64,000 nt of DNA from the NCBI GenBank assembly GCA_947311845.1, contig CAMZMU010000062.1:53651745-53715744 (forward strand), given 5' to 3'. Source of the stretch: Poa pratensis (lineage: Eukaryota; Streptophyta; Magnoliopsida; Poales; Poaceae). Under the pieces are notes generated by a model. The model was not told the DNA's origin. It worked only from the letters and a program-made list of their open reading frames with translations, and did not search any database. The position numbers and the translations under genes were made by a program. Shown in pieces: positions 10,428 to 21,063 of this stretch. Within the stretch, counting starts at the first letter, position 1. The number at the start of each line of letters is the position of its first letter.

Positions 10428-11004
10428 GGGCATGTCCAGCTGAGGCCCACAAACGAACACCAAAAACGGACCGAATCTGTCCATTTGGGGCGGACCGCGG
10501 ATAGATTCTGAGCCTTTATCCGTTTGGGGTGGGTGGTGCCCACAACGGCTGGCCGCATTCTGTACCCTGATCCGGCATATGCCATATTTTTTGCTATTTT
10601 CGACAGGAATTTGTACATCACACAATATTGAACAAATTAAAATATCAATCGTTCACAAATAAGTAAAAAATATGGTCCAATATTATAATAAAGTTCGTAC
10701 ATAGGGATAAATAACATAGTCCATGCAATGAAAATAAAACGAGGAGGAGACCACTATTGCTTTCCCAGATGAGTCCACATATGCTCGACCAAATCATTCT
10801 GGAGACATAGGTAGGTAGGCTTATCACGCATCTCATGATACACGTGCATATACTGATGTAACGTTGCCGGTCCAGGAGTAGGCTCAACCAACTCACCCTG
10901 AAATTCCCATCCCTGATCGAATAGCCTCACATCATCACGCTCATCCTCAACGATCATGTTGTGCATGATCACACAAGCAGTCATCACCTCCCACATGACC
11001 TCCT
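10428..11004 (-). mobile_element. PIF/Harbinger element remnant (3' part)
   Basis: The left edge GGGCATGTCCAGC preceded by TCA (10425-10427) looks like a Harbinger-type terminus. The minus-strand reading frame 10754-11004 is the C-terminal end of a Harbinger transposase. Between them lies an AT-rich 3' untranslated stretch. The right side is cut exactly at 11005, where an Angela-type LTR begins. The missing 5' half of the transposon is not seen beyond that retroelement. The 180 bp between the Helitron and this terminus (10250-10427) hold nothing recognisable. Confidence 0.6.
10754..11004 (-). pseudogene. Harbinger transposase-derived nuclease (HARBI1-like), C-terminal fragment
   Basis: The frame contains VMTACVIMHNMIVEDERDD, then DQGWEFQGELVEP, and ends with NDLVEHMWTHLGKQ and a stop at 10754. 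This matches the C-terminal part of plant PIF/Harbinger DDE nuclease proteins, a large family in grasses, including the IMHNMIVEDERD block that contains the last acidic catalytic residue. Only about 83 residues remain of a protein normally 350-450 long. Upstream codons in the same frame belong to the inserted LTR, so the gene was split by that insertion. It is non-functional as it stands. Confidence 0.8.
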
Positions 11005-12722
11005 TGTTGGGATATGCACGATAGAAAACAAAAAAAATCTCACATGCGGAAGCAACACACAAAGATCTTATCTAAGGACATGCAAGTAACGGGGAGGGTA
11101 ATCACCATACCCTCGAAGAACACGAGCGTTGGACGTTAATCACAACGCAGCTTGGTGAAGACCTTGATGTGGTTCACTCTGATCAGCACCACAATGAGCG
11201 GCACCTCCGAGATTTACACACGTACGGCTCAGCAACATCTTCTCCTTGATCCAGCAAGCTTGAAGGAGAAGTAGATGAGATCCAAACCAGCAGCACGACG
11301 GTGTGGTGGTTCGGTGAGATCTCACGCGGGCAGGGCTTCGCCAAGCCAAGACCACAAGAGAAAGGAGCAAGAGGAAGGGTGTCGGCTTAAGAGTGAATCA
11401 TTATCTTTCCCCAAATGCCACCCTCCTTGTGTAGGACGTGGGGAGGGCTGTGATGATCGCCTCCTAAGCCTGGAGCCGGCGGCCCACGGGGAAACTTGGT
11501 TGTTAAGCCTCCAAGGCTTCTCAGCCAAGGAACTAGACTCCAAGGCTTCTCCACGAAGGAACCCACCTCCAAGGCTTATCCACGAAGGAACCTAGCTGTC
11601 AAGGCTTCTCAATGAAGGAACTTGGATGCCAAGTTTACTAAGTGGGACGTTCGGGATAGTGGGCCCCACTGTGGACCCCCGGAATATTTCTGGAAAACCC
11701 CGATACAATACCGGTAAATTCCTGAACCTTTCCGAACCCAAAAACCACTTTCCTATATATGAAACTTTATCTCCGGACTCTTCGGAGCTCCTTATGATGT
11801 CATGGATCCTATCCAAGACTCCGAACAACCTTCGATCTCACCATTAAGATTATCCCAAAGCTACCCAGCGATGCCGAGCTTTAAGTGTGTGACCCTACGG
11901 GTTCGAGAACAAGTGGACATGATCGAGACACCTCTCCAATCAATAACCATTAGCGGGACCTGGATGCCCATAATGATCCCACAAGTTCAACGAAGATCGT
12001 TATCGGTGAACCACAATGTCAACGTATTCCATTTCCTTTGTCTCACGATATTTTACTTACCCGAGATCTGATCGGCGGTATCACCATACCTAGCTCAATC
12101 TCGTTACTAGTAAGTACTCTTTACTCGTTCCATAATACAACATTCCATGTGGCTAACTCTTTAGTCACGTGCTTGCAAGCGATACCGAATGTGCATTACC
12201 GAGTGGGCCCAGAGTATATCTCTCCGTCACACGGAGGGACAAATCCCAGTCTTGATACATGCAAATCAACAAGTACTTTCGGAGATACCTGTAAGACACC
12301 TTTATAGTCACCCAGTTACGAAGTGACGTTTGAAGTCCCCAAGACGTATTCCTCAGTACCCGGGATAGACATAATCTCATGGTCAAAGAAACAGGATACT
12401 TGACAATACAAGACATGGCAATATATACTTATTGATCCGATCAATATTGCTATGCTTGGTTGGGTCTGTCCATCACGTCATTCTCCAATGACATGACCTC
12501 GTTATTAATTGACAACTCATGTCCATGGTTAGGAAACCATAACCATCATTAATCAACGAGCTAGTCTAGTAGAGGCTTACTAGGGACTCTGTGTTGTTTA
12601 CATAACCACACATGTATTAGGTTTCCGGTTAATACAATTATAGCATGGAGAATAAACATTACCATGAACATGGAAATATGATAATAACTCTTTATTATTG
12701 CCTCTAGGGCATATTTCCAACA
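11005..12722 (-). repeat. Angela-type 3' LTR, 1718 bp, complete
   Basis: The terminal inverted bases TGTTGG...CCAACA are seen at the two ends, and the 1.7-kb length is typical of the family. The minus-sense promoter may use CATATATAGG near 11753-11762. It is adjacent to a purine-rich tract on the internal side. Compared with the other LTR fragment, the shared 0.7 kb is very similar with scattered changes. Confidence 0.92.
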
Positions 12723-12755
12723 GTCTCCCACTTGCACTAGAGTCAATAATCTAGT

Positions 12756-13289
12756 TTACATTGGTAAAGATCTAACACCCATGGACTTCAGGTGCTGATC
12801 ATGTTTATCTCGTGGAAGCTGTTTAGTCAACGGGTCTGCAACATTCAGACTCGTATGTACTTTGCAAATCCTAATATCTCCCACGTGAACACTTTCACGA
12901 ATTAGATGGAAACGGCGTTTGATATGCTTGGAGGTCTTGTGACATCTTGGTTCCTTGGCTAGAGCAATGGCACCAGTGTTGTCACAATAGATCTCCATAG
13001 GATCCAGTGCATTCGGAATCACACCGAGCTCTGTGGTGAACTCCTTCAACCATATCCCTTCTCTTGCTGCTTCGGAAGCAGCCATATATTCCGCCTCTAA
13101 TGTAGATGCCGCAACAACGTTCTGCTTGGAACTCCTCCAGCTAACCGCAGCTCCATTCAAAACAAAAACGTATCCAGATTGAGATTTCGAGTCGTCTGGA
13201 TCAGTGTCGAAGCTAGCGTCGACGTAACCTTTTACGGCGAGCTCTTCACAACCACCATAGACAAGAAACATGTCCTTAGTTCTTCTCAA
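12756..13289 (-). pseudogene. Copia RNase H domain (C-terminal part of Angela pol)
   Basis: The frame contains the Copia RNase H hallmarks GYVDASFDTDPDDSKSQSGY (first catalytic Asp), EAEYMAASEAAREGIW (Glu) and YCDNTGAIALA (Asp), then ADPLTKQLPRDKH near the end. It ends 34 bp before the 3' LTR. It is in a different frame from the upstream RT part; the 190 bp between (13290-13480) still encode pol-like sequence but with shifts. RNase H would degrade the RNA template during reverse transcription. Broken pol, so inactive. Confidence 0.88.
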
Positions 13290-13480
13290 GTACTTAAGGA
13301 TATTTTTAACTGTGTCCAGTGTTCCTCTCCAGGATCACTACCTGCTCGTCAAACTAAGAGCATGAGACACATCTGGTCTAGTACACAACATGGCATACAT
13401 GATTGAGCCTATGGCTGAGGCATAGGGGATTTTACTCATCCTCTCTCTTTCATCTGCCGTAGTTGGACACTGAGTCTTAC

Positions 13481-15970
13481 TCAATGCTTACCTTGCAACA
13501 TGGGCAAGAACCCTTTCTTTGCATGATCCATTTTGAACTTCTTCAAAACTTTGTCAAGGTATGTACTTTGACTGAGTCCTATCAAGCGTCTCGATCTATC
13601 TCTATAGATCTTAATGCCTAATATGTAAGCAGCTTCACCAAGGTCTTTCATTGAAAAACTCTTATTCAAATAACCTTTTATACTGTTAAGCAGCTCCACG
13701 TCATTCCCAATAAGTAATATGTCATCCACATATAACACTAGGAATGCGACCGAGCTCCCACTCACTTTCTTGTAAACACACGCTTCTTTATAATTTTGGA
13801 CAAATCCAAAACCTTTGATCACATCATCAAAGCGAATGTTCCAACTCCGGGATGCTTGCTTCAGCCCATAAATGGAACGCTGAAGTTTGCATACTTTACC
13901 AGCATCCTTAGGATCGACAAAACCTTCGGGTTGTATCATATACAACTCTTCTTCAATGTTTCCGTTGAGGAACGCTGTTTTGACATCCATCTGCCAAATT
14001 TCATAATCGAAAAATGCAGCAATTGCTAGTAGAACCCTAACAGACTTAAGCATCGCTACGGGTGAGAAAGTCTCATCGTAGTCAACTCCTTGAACTTGTC
14101 GAAAACCTTTTGCGACAAGTCGTGCTTTATAAACGGTGACATTACCGTTAGCGTCTGTTTTCTTCTTGAAAATCCATTTACACTCGACAGCCTTGCGGCT
14201 ATCAGGAAGATCAACCAAAGTCCATACTTGGTTTTCACTCATGGATTCCATTTCGGATTGCATGGCTTCTTGCCATTTCCCAGAGTCTGGGCTCATCATT
14301 GCTTCCTCATAACTCGCAGGTTCGTCATTGTCTAACAATAACACATTCATGACAGGGTTACCGTACCACTCAGGAGCGGTACGTATCCTAGCCGACCTGC
14401 GAATTTCAGCTAAGACCGAAGTTTCATGATCACCATCATTAGCTTCCTCTCTAGTTGGTGAAAGCGGCGCCTGAACAACTTCCTGCGCTGCGCTACTCTC
14501 CAATTCGGGAGAAGGTTCAACAACCTCGTCTAGCTCTACTTTCCTCCCACTCACATCTTTCGAAAGAAACTCTTTCTCAAGAAAGGATCCATTCTTGGCA
14601 ACAAAGACTTTGCCTTCGGATCTGTGATAGAAGGTATACCCGACAGTTTCCTTAGGGTATCCTATGAAGACGCACTTTTCCGCTTTGGGTTCGAGCTTAT
14701 CAGGCAGCAGCCTTTTGACATAAGCCTCGCATCCCCAAACTTTAAGAAACGACAACTTTGGCTTCTTGCCACACCATATCTCATATGGCGTCGTCTTAAC
14801 GGATTTAGATGGTGCCCTGTTTAAAGTGAATGCGGCTGTCTCTAATGCATAACCCCAAAACGACATTGGCAGATCGGATACAGACATCATAGAACGCACC
14901 ATATCTAATAAAGTGCGATTACGACGTTCGGACACACCATTACGCTGTGGTGTTCCAGGTGGCGTGAGTTGTGAAACAATTCCACAAGTCTTCAAATGCA
15001 TGCCAAACTCGTAACTCAAATATTCACCTCCACGATCAGATCGTAGAAATTTAATCTTCTTGTTACGATGATTTTCCACTTCACTCTGGAACTCTTTGAA
15101 CTTTTCAAAAGTTTCAGACTTGTGTTTCATTAAGTAAATATACCCATATCTACTCAAATCATCAGTGAAGGTTATGAAGTAACGATATCCACCGCGTGTC
15201 GAAATGCTCATCGGTCCACACACATCAGTATGTATGATTTCCAATAAGTCACTTGCCCTTTCCATCGTACCGGAAAAAGGAGTTTTAGTCATCTTGCCCA
15301 TAAGGCATGGTTCACACGTGTCAAATGATTCAAAATCAAGTGACTCCAAAAGTCCATCAGTATGGAGTTTCTTCATACGCTTTACACCAATATGACCTAA
15401 ACGGCAGTGCCACAAGTATGTGGTATTATCATCATTCATCTTGCATCTTTTAGCATCAATGTTATGGATGTGTGAATTACTTTCGAGATTCAACAAGAAT
15501 AAACCATTTACAACCGGTGCATGACCATAAAAGATATTACTCATAGAAATAGAACAACCATTGTTCTCAGATTTAAATGAGTAACCGTCTCGCAATAAAC
15601 AAGATCCAGATATAATGTTCATGCTTAACGCAGGCACCAAATAACAATTATTTAGGTTTAAAACTAGTCCCGAAGGTAAATGTAGAGGTAGCATGCCGAC
15701 GGCGATGACATCAACTCTTGATCCATTCCCGACGCGCATCGTCACCTCATCCGTTGCTAGTCTCCGTTTATTCTGCAGTTCCTGTTTCGAGTTGCAAATG
15801 TGAGCAACCGAACCGGTATCAAATACCCAGGCACTACTACGGGAACTAGTAAGGTACACATCAATAACATGTATATCATATATACCTTTGATATTGCCAG
15901 CCTTCTTATCCGCCAAGTATTTGGCACAGTTGCGCTTCCAGTGACCTTCCCCTTTGCAGTAGAAACACAC
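13481..15970 (-). pseudogene. Angela pol: zinc knuckle, protease, integrase and reverse transcriptase
   Basis: The 829-codon frame contains, in order: a CCHC zinc knuckle (C2, C5, H10, C15) from the end of gag; aspartic protease with DTGS at about residue 51; GAG-pre-integrase with HCRLGH near 190; the integrase core with HTDVCGP and the later DRGGEY and GVSERRNRT motifs; and Copia RT with WIFKKK, DVKTAFLNG and YVDDILLIG. The order protease-integrase-RT-RNase H defines Copia. The frame is interrupted at its N-terminal side (gag continues in another frame) and before RNase H. Enzymatic motifs are otherwise well kept, so the damage is recent or partly a sequence error. Confidence 0.93.
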
Positions 15971-16710
15971 CGTTTCAGGCTTAGCCTTGGGCTTCTTCGC
16001 AGGCGTGGCAACAGGTTTGCCACCTTCTTGAAGTTTTCCCTTCTTTGCCTTAGCTTTCTTAAAGCCGGTGGTTTGTTGACCATCAACACTTGATGTTCCT
16101 TTTTGATGTCCACTTCCGCAGATTTCAGCATTGCGAAAAGCTCGGGAATCGACTTTTTCATCCCTTGCATGTTATAGTTGAGCACAAACGATTTGTAACT
16201 CGGTGGTAGTGATTGGAGCACCCTATCAGTGTTCAACTCGTCTGGGATGACAATTCCCAGCTGAGTAAGGCGTTGGATATAGCCGGACATGGCTAAAGCA
16301 TGTTCACTGACAGAGCTGTGCTCCTCCATCTTACAAGTAAAGAACTTCTCAGATATCTCATATCTTTCAGCACGGGCTTGAGTCTGAAACATAGTTTTCA
16401 GCTCTTCGACCATTTCGAATGCCCCGTGAAGTTCAAAACGTTTCTGGAGATCTGGCTCCAGAGATGTAAGAATTGCACATTTAACTATCGTGTGGTCATC
16501 ACTGCGCGCATCAAATGCGTTCAGTTCTTCAGTGGGAGCACTGACTGCAGGTGGGTCACCTAGCGCTGCATCGAGCACATAATGCTTCTTACACCCATTG
16601 AGGACAATCCTCAAATTGCGGTGCCAGTCATTGAAGTTGGACCCAGATGTTTTCAGTTTTTCTTTCTCAAGGAACGCGTTGATGTTGAACTGAGCTACGT
16701 TGCGTGCCAT
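15971..16710 (-). pseudogene. Angela/BARE-type gag
   Basis: The ATG at 16710 starts MARNVAQFNINAFLEKEKLK, the BARE/Angela gag N-terminus. The capsid-like UBN2-type region follows (NDWHRNLRIVL, later NYNMQGMKKSIPEL). From about residue 214 the frame slips, and the expected basic linker and zinc knuckle continue in the pol frame, so one or more indels lie around 16060. Gag would form the particle that packages element RNA. A leader of about 1.2 kb (16711-17900) separates it from the PBS and holds no supported ORF. Confidence 0.88.
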
Positions 16711-17914
16711 GATCTACAACATAATTTGCAAAGACAATTTTAGACTTGTTCATGATAAAGAGTTCAGTGTAATCAAATTACCAAGTGAACTCCCACTTAA
16801 ACCAACATCCCTCATAGTTGTTAAGTGGAACACGATCCAAATCCACCACACCAAACTCCGATCATCACGTGAGCCGATGTAGCTTCAATGGTGAACATCA
16901 ACCATGTTGATCATATCAACCATATGATTCGTGTTTAACCTTTCGGTTCTTGTGTTCCGAGGCCATGTCTACACATGCTAGGCTCGTTAAGCTAACCCAA
17001 GTATATCTGCCTGTGTGCCGAGGCCATGTCTGTACATGCTAGGCTCGAGCAACACCCGTTGTGTGAACGTAGAATCCATCACACCCGATCATCACGTGGT
17101 GCTTCGAAACGAAGAACTGTCTTGGCGGTGGCATACTTGGGGAGAACACGATCTTGATATTGAGTGAGGGATCATCTTATAATGCTACCGTCGTGCACAC
17201 GAAAAATAAGATGCATAAAGGATAAACATCACATGCTATATAATGTGATATGGTATAGCCCTTTTCTTGCGTCTTGATCTCCATCTAGAACGCATGGCAT
17301 GATCTCCGTCATCCCTCCAGCAAGATGCATGGTTGCCTCCACCATCACGTTGCATCCACAACTATTTCTAACTCTTAGCGATAAAGAAATGTAATTATAT
17401 GGCGTATTAAGTTGGCACACATGCCACAAAATAATAAGACAAACCATTTGGGTCCTACCGGTTGCCGAATTCATCGACATGCAAGTCGTGAGACTTTACA
17501 AAACATGATCATCTCATACATCAAATATATATCTTATGAATCAGTTTTGGCCATATCACATCACAACCACCCCTGCAAAAACAAGTTAGACGCCTCTCCC
17601 TTGATTTTTGCAATTTTACGTGACTTCTAGGGGCTGCATAAGAACCATTCTTACCTACGCAAAAACCACAACGTTGATAATACAAGTTGCTTATTAACTT
17701 CTATAAGCCCTCCATTGTAAATCCGGTTTCACTATGATAAGAGCGACAAACACCCGCCAGCTGCATATGCAAAACTGGTTGCATGTCAAGTGCAGAACCG
17801 GTCTCAATCCGAAGACTGTAAAGTTGGTCCGGGCCGCTGCATCTTACCATGCCACAAAACTCCTTGTGTTCTATCCGTACAAAGCAACTACGCAAAGCAC
17901 GGCTCTGATATCAC
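16711..17914 (-). other. Angela 5' leader and primer-binding site
   Basis: This is the untranslated leader between the 5' LTR and gag. The PBS is at 17901-17913 in minus sense, TGATATCAGAGCC, one change from the usual initiator-tRNA-Met site. Nearby repeats such as ATGTCTACACATGCTAGGCT and its variant about 60 bp on (around 16960-17045) give the leader an internal duplication. No coding sequence is supported. Confidence 0.7.
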
Positions 17915-18630
17915 TGTTGGGATATGCGCGATAGAAAACAAAAAAAAATTCTCTCACATGCGGAAGCAACATCCAAAGATCTTATCTAAGGAGATGCAAG
18001 TAACGGGAGGGTAATCACCATACCCTCGAAGAACAAGAGCGTTGGACGTTAATCACAACGCAACTTGGTGAAGACCTTGATGTGGTTCACTCCGATCAGC
18101 ACCACAACGAGCAGCACCTCCGAGATTTACACACGTATAGCTCAGCAACGTCTCCTTCTCCTTGATCCAGCAAGCTTGAAGGAGAAGTAGATGGGATCCA
18201 AACCAGCAGCACGACGGTGTGGTGGTTCGGTGAGATCTCACGCGGGCAGGGCTTCGCCAAGCGAAGACCACAAGAGAAAGGAGCAAGAGGAAGGGTGCCG
18301 GTTTAAGAGTGGATCCTTATCTTTCCCCAAATGCCACCCTACTTATGTAGGACGTGGGGAGGGGCTGTGATGCTTGCCTCCTAAGCCTGGAGCCGGCGGG
18401 CCCACGGGGAAACTTGGTTGTTAAGCCTCCAAGGCTTCTCAACCAAGGAACTAGCCTCCAAGGCTTCCCCACGAAGGAACCCACCTCCAAGGCTTATCCA
18501 CGAAGGAACCTAGCTGTCAAGTCTTCTCAAGGAAGGAACTTGGATGCCAAGTTTCCTAAGTGGGACGTTCGGGATAGTGGGCCCCACTATGGGACCCCCG
18601 GAACATTTCTGGAAAACCCCGATACAATAC
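17915..18630 (-). repeat. Angela-type 5' LTR, truncated to 716 bp
   Basis: It corresponds to the part of the complete LTR at 11005-11710, from TGTTGGGATATGC to CCCCGATACAATAC. Similarity stops abruptly at 18630/18631, where a T-run and SINE sequence start. The U3 end of this LTR is absent from the window, so the promoter of the element is gone. Confidence 0.9.
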
Positions 18631-18925
18631 TTTTTTTTTGTGCTAAATACAGTACAACGCAGACGCTCACATACACGCGCATACACTCACCCCTATGAAC
18701 GCACACACGCACACCCTACCCCTATGAGCACCTCCGAGAGACTGAGCCGGCGGATTGGGTCTTGAGATTGACGAAGTCACCACGAGCGCCTCGCTGTCGA
18801 CGGGAACGTCGCCTCCCACTGAAGAATATTCCGCCTTAAATGAGAAACACCAGCGTCAAACCTAGGGTTTGAACTTTGGTGGACTGGGGGTACAACCACC
18901 CTCCTAACCATCTTACCACAGGCAA
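18631..18925 (-). mobile_element. tRNA-derived SINE (grass type)
   Basis: Read on the minus strand, the element has a tRNA-like head with an A-box-like ATGGTTAGGAGGGTGG and a B-box-like AGTTCAAACCCTAG. A body follows containing GGGAGGCGACGTTCCCGTCG, CTCAGTCTCTCGGAGGTG and CATAGGGGTAGGGTGTGCG, and then a final run of nine A (18639-18631). This body is a common grass SINE. No target duplication is visible: the A-tail abuts the broken Angela LTR, while the head abuts unrelated sequence. Confidence 0.8.
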
Positions 18926-19093
18926 GTTCTCATGGCCTCACAAAACTACTCTGGCTCGTGATGCTGACTCGCCAACGAATCAAATTAAACGACGAGGAAA
19001 AATATTTGTCGGTTCCCACGGTCGCCTCAACGTCGCGGACTGGAACGGAATCCAGAGAACCGCGCTCGTCCTGTATATCGCAAATGTCCGGGC
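18926..19093. other. Unassigned spacer
   Basis: Short unique-looking sequence lies between the SINE head and the next MITE. It is moderately GC-rich with no recognisable gene or repeat. Confidence 0.4.
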
Positions 19094-19096
19094 TAA

Positions 19097-20150
19097 GGCC
19101 CTGTTTATTTGGGCTTCTGCTTCTGCTTCTGCTTCTGCTTTTGGATCCAAAAGCAGAAGCCCAAACAAACAGCATCAGATTGGAAAGCGCTGTGGAAAAG
19201 TTATTGTAGCTAAATGCACTAGCGGAACGAAGCGGAGCGGAAGCAGCCTGGGAGGTGCTTCCCGCAGCTTCCAACTCAAGGACCGAACCGTTATTCACTA
19301 TTGCCTATTAGGTTGCTCGAAATTACAAGTATGCTGCCACCGTGAGACGTTCTCTTCACATGCGCCGCATGCGCTCTGTTCTGTATGTGTACTTTCCCTT
19401 AGCATAGCATGTACGGAGTATGTGTAGGATAGTACAATCAAATATACTCCATCGATCTCACCTAAATATATCTCGATTTGAAATAATTTATACACGAAAT
19501 ATGTGCGTGCCTGCTAGTAGGTTCCATTCCCATGATTGGTTTCCAATTTCGTTGGCCGTAACTTTTTAATTTCGGTCCAAAGTTCGCACCATTTCTAGAC
19601 GAATTTCGCCAGTTTGAAATTTCCTTTCAGGAGTAGGTAGATCTCTCTATTTTTCATAATTTTCGTGTTGTAACTTTTTCGTTTTGGTGGACATAAATGA
19701 ATTGATGTTGTACCTATGTACGTGTATAGTGTGGTCCTATTTGGTGCCGCTCCAAACCTCGCCTCTGTCCGACTTGTTGCTGCATAAAAACCTGTTTAAT
19801 GACTTATTTAATCGCAACATTCTCGTATTATCTTGTGAATATATTCCAATACAAAACACTCCAAAAATTTATTCCAACACAAAGCGCGTTAAAAATCAGT
19901 AAATCGAGATAATTCAGCTCTTAAAACACTCGGAAACAGCTAATTCGTTTCAAATCAGTGTTTATACAACACTTTCAGCACTTAGGGGCATTACAGACAT
20001 TTCACTCTAAAACCTACAGCAACAGCAGCTAGACAGCTTTTCTGCCAAACATCAAATCTCTGCTTTTAATAGCTGCTTCTCACAGCTGATTTTTCACAGC
20101 CCACCAGCTACAGCTGCTTTTCAGAAACTGCAGCCCAAACAAACAGACCC
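19097..20150. mobile_element. Tourist-like PIF/Harbinger non-autonomous element, 1054 bp
   Basis: The left end is GGCCCTGTTTATTTGGGC and the right end, read inversely, is GGGTCTGTTTGTTTGGGC. TAA flanks both sides (19094-19096 and 20151-20153), the classic PIF/Harbinger target duplication. No transposase is present. The left end carries a second inverted copy of the terminus, making a fold-back structure. The interior is AT-rich with nothing coding. Confidence 0.8.
19100..19172. repeat. Fold-back (hairpin) at the element's left end with TTCTGC expansion
   Basis: The sequence is palindromic around GGATCC (19143-19148): CTGCTTTTGGATCCAAAAGCAG, then GAAGCCCAAACAAACAG against CTGTTTATTTGGGCTTC. 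The left arm has extra TTCTGC units (19125-19140) that the right arm lacks, so the hairpin has an asymmetric bulge from hexamer slippage. It implies a duplicated terminus inside the transposon. Confidence 0.8.
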
Positions 20151-20159
20151 TAAGAATCT

Positions 20160-21063
20160 GCCATTTTCTCAACGGCTTGTGGTTCTTATTTTGGCGTCCA
20201 AAAACCGTCAAAGAATTCCATCATTCTTCGAATATGCCACTGCCTAAAGTTCAGATTGTGAAATCATGAAATCCGAGATATTCTCACTTGCGGTCTAAAA
20301 ATCATGAAATCTGCCTGACATGTTCAGACTGTGCTTGATAAGAAAACTATGGTTCATGTGGATCAAATTGAGTCAGAGATGTTCTTTGATCCTCTGAACC
20401 CTAAACAATTCGGAATGTCCATATGGCATCACCCGTACGAGAAGAAGCAAAGATGGAGCTAACTAATGAGCTAAGGAATGAGCAGGAAAATATTCTGTCT
20501 GCTCAAATGACATAGGTGCTCCTGCTGGCATAACGACTATATTAACACGCGGGCTAGATATCGTTTCAGATTTCAGCCCCGGTTATATAGGCTACAAAAA
20601 ACTGCTAAAAAAATATGGGGTAACCTCGTTTACCGTAAAACACTAAAAAGGCGGGGGTTTACGGGGTGGCTATAATTTGCCATTTCAACATTCCCTGATT
20701 CTTACTTTTGCAATGTAACACTTCAATGATCCGTCAAAGATCCGTCAAAGAAGATGCCACTGACAAAAGTTGCATCACAGGGGAAGAAATAGTACAAGGA
20801 TAAAGTGCCGATGCAAGCGTCCGCACTTATAAATCTGCCATTTTTAATGGTCCGTGATTCTTATTATTGCGATGTAACGCCCATGATCCATGACAAAATA
20901 TTCATCATTCTTTCAAGATGCCACTGTCTAAAGTTGCCTTAAAGTGGAGCAAATAATATGAAAAGAATACAGATGCTACAGGAGAAAATTCTTGCTTGCG
21001 GCCTGAAAATCATGAAATCTGCCAGACATGTTCAGGCTGTGCTTCATAAGAAAACTATGATTC
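20160..21063. repeat. Diverged tandem duplication (unit interrupted by the Tekay element)
   Basis: Phrases such as AATCATGAAATCTGCC, GACATGTTCAG and TAAGAAAACTATG recur at 20299-20350 and 21008-21060. The continuation at 20353-20550 (GTGGATCAAATTGAGTCAGA and onward) recurs at 33573-33760, on the far side of the retrotransposon. A third, shorter copy of the left part (GATGCCACTG...AAGTTGC) lies near 20750. The locus therefore held two to three old tandem copies before the LTR element inserted. No coding function is recognised. Each unit contains a possible small acidic exon-like frame (MEITNELRNEQ-type) after an acceptor-like CAG, which I do not rely on. Confidence 0.65.

Larger units (their letters stand above)
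11005..18630 (-). mobile_element. Angela/BARE-type Copia retrotransposon, 5' LTR truncated
   Basis: The element reads on the minus strand. In that sense the 3' LTR (12722 down to 11005) begins TGTTGGAAATATGCCCTAGA and ends CATATCCCAACA, the familiar start and end of Triticeae Angela/BARE/WIS LTRs. Order in sense: partial 5' LTR (18630-17915), PBS TGATATCAGAGCC (17913-17901, one mismatch to TGGTATCAGAGCC), leader, gag, protease, integrase, RT, RNase H, polypurine tract CAAGTGGGAGAC (12734-12723), 3' LTR. The right end is lost at 18630, so no TSD can be checked. gag and pol carry frameshifts, so this copy is not autonomous. Confidence 0.93.

Noticed and set aside
18876..19427. 183-codon plus frame across the SINE/MITE junction
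   Set aside because: It spans the MITE end and the hexamer repeat (poly Ser-Ala run), with no conserved sequence.
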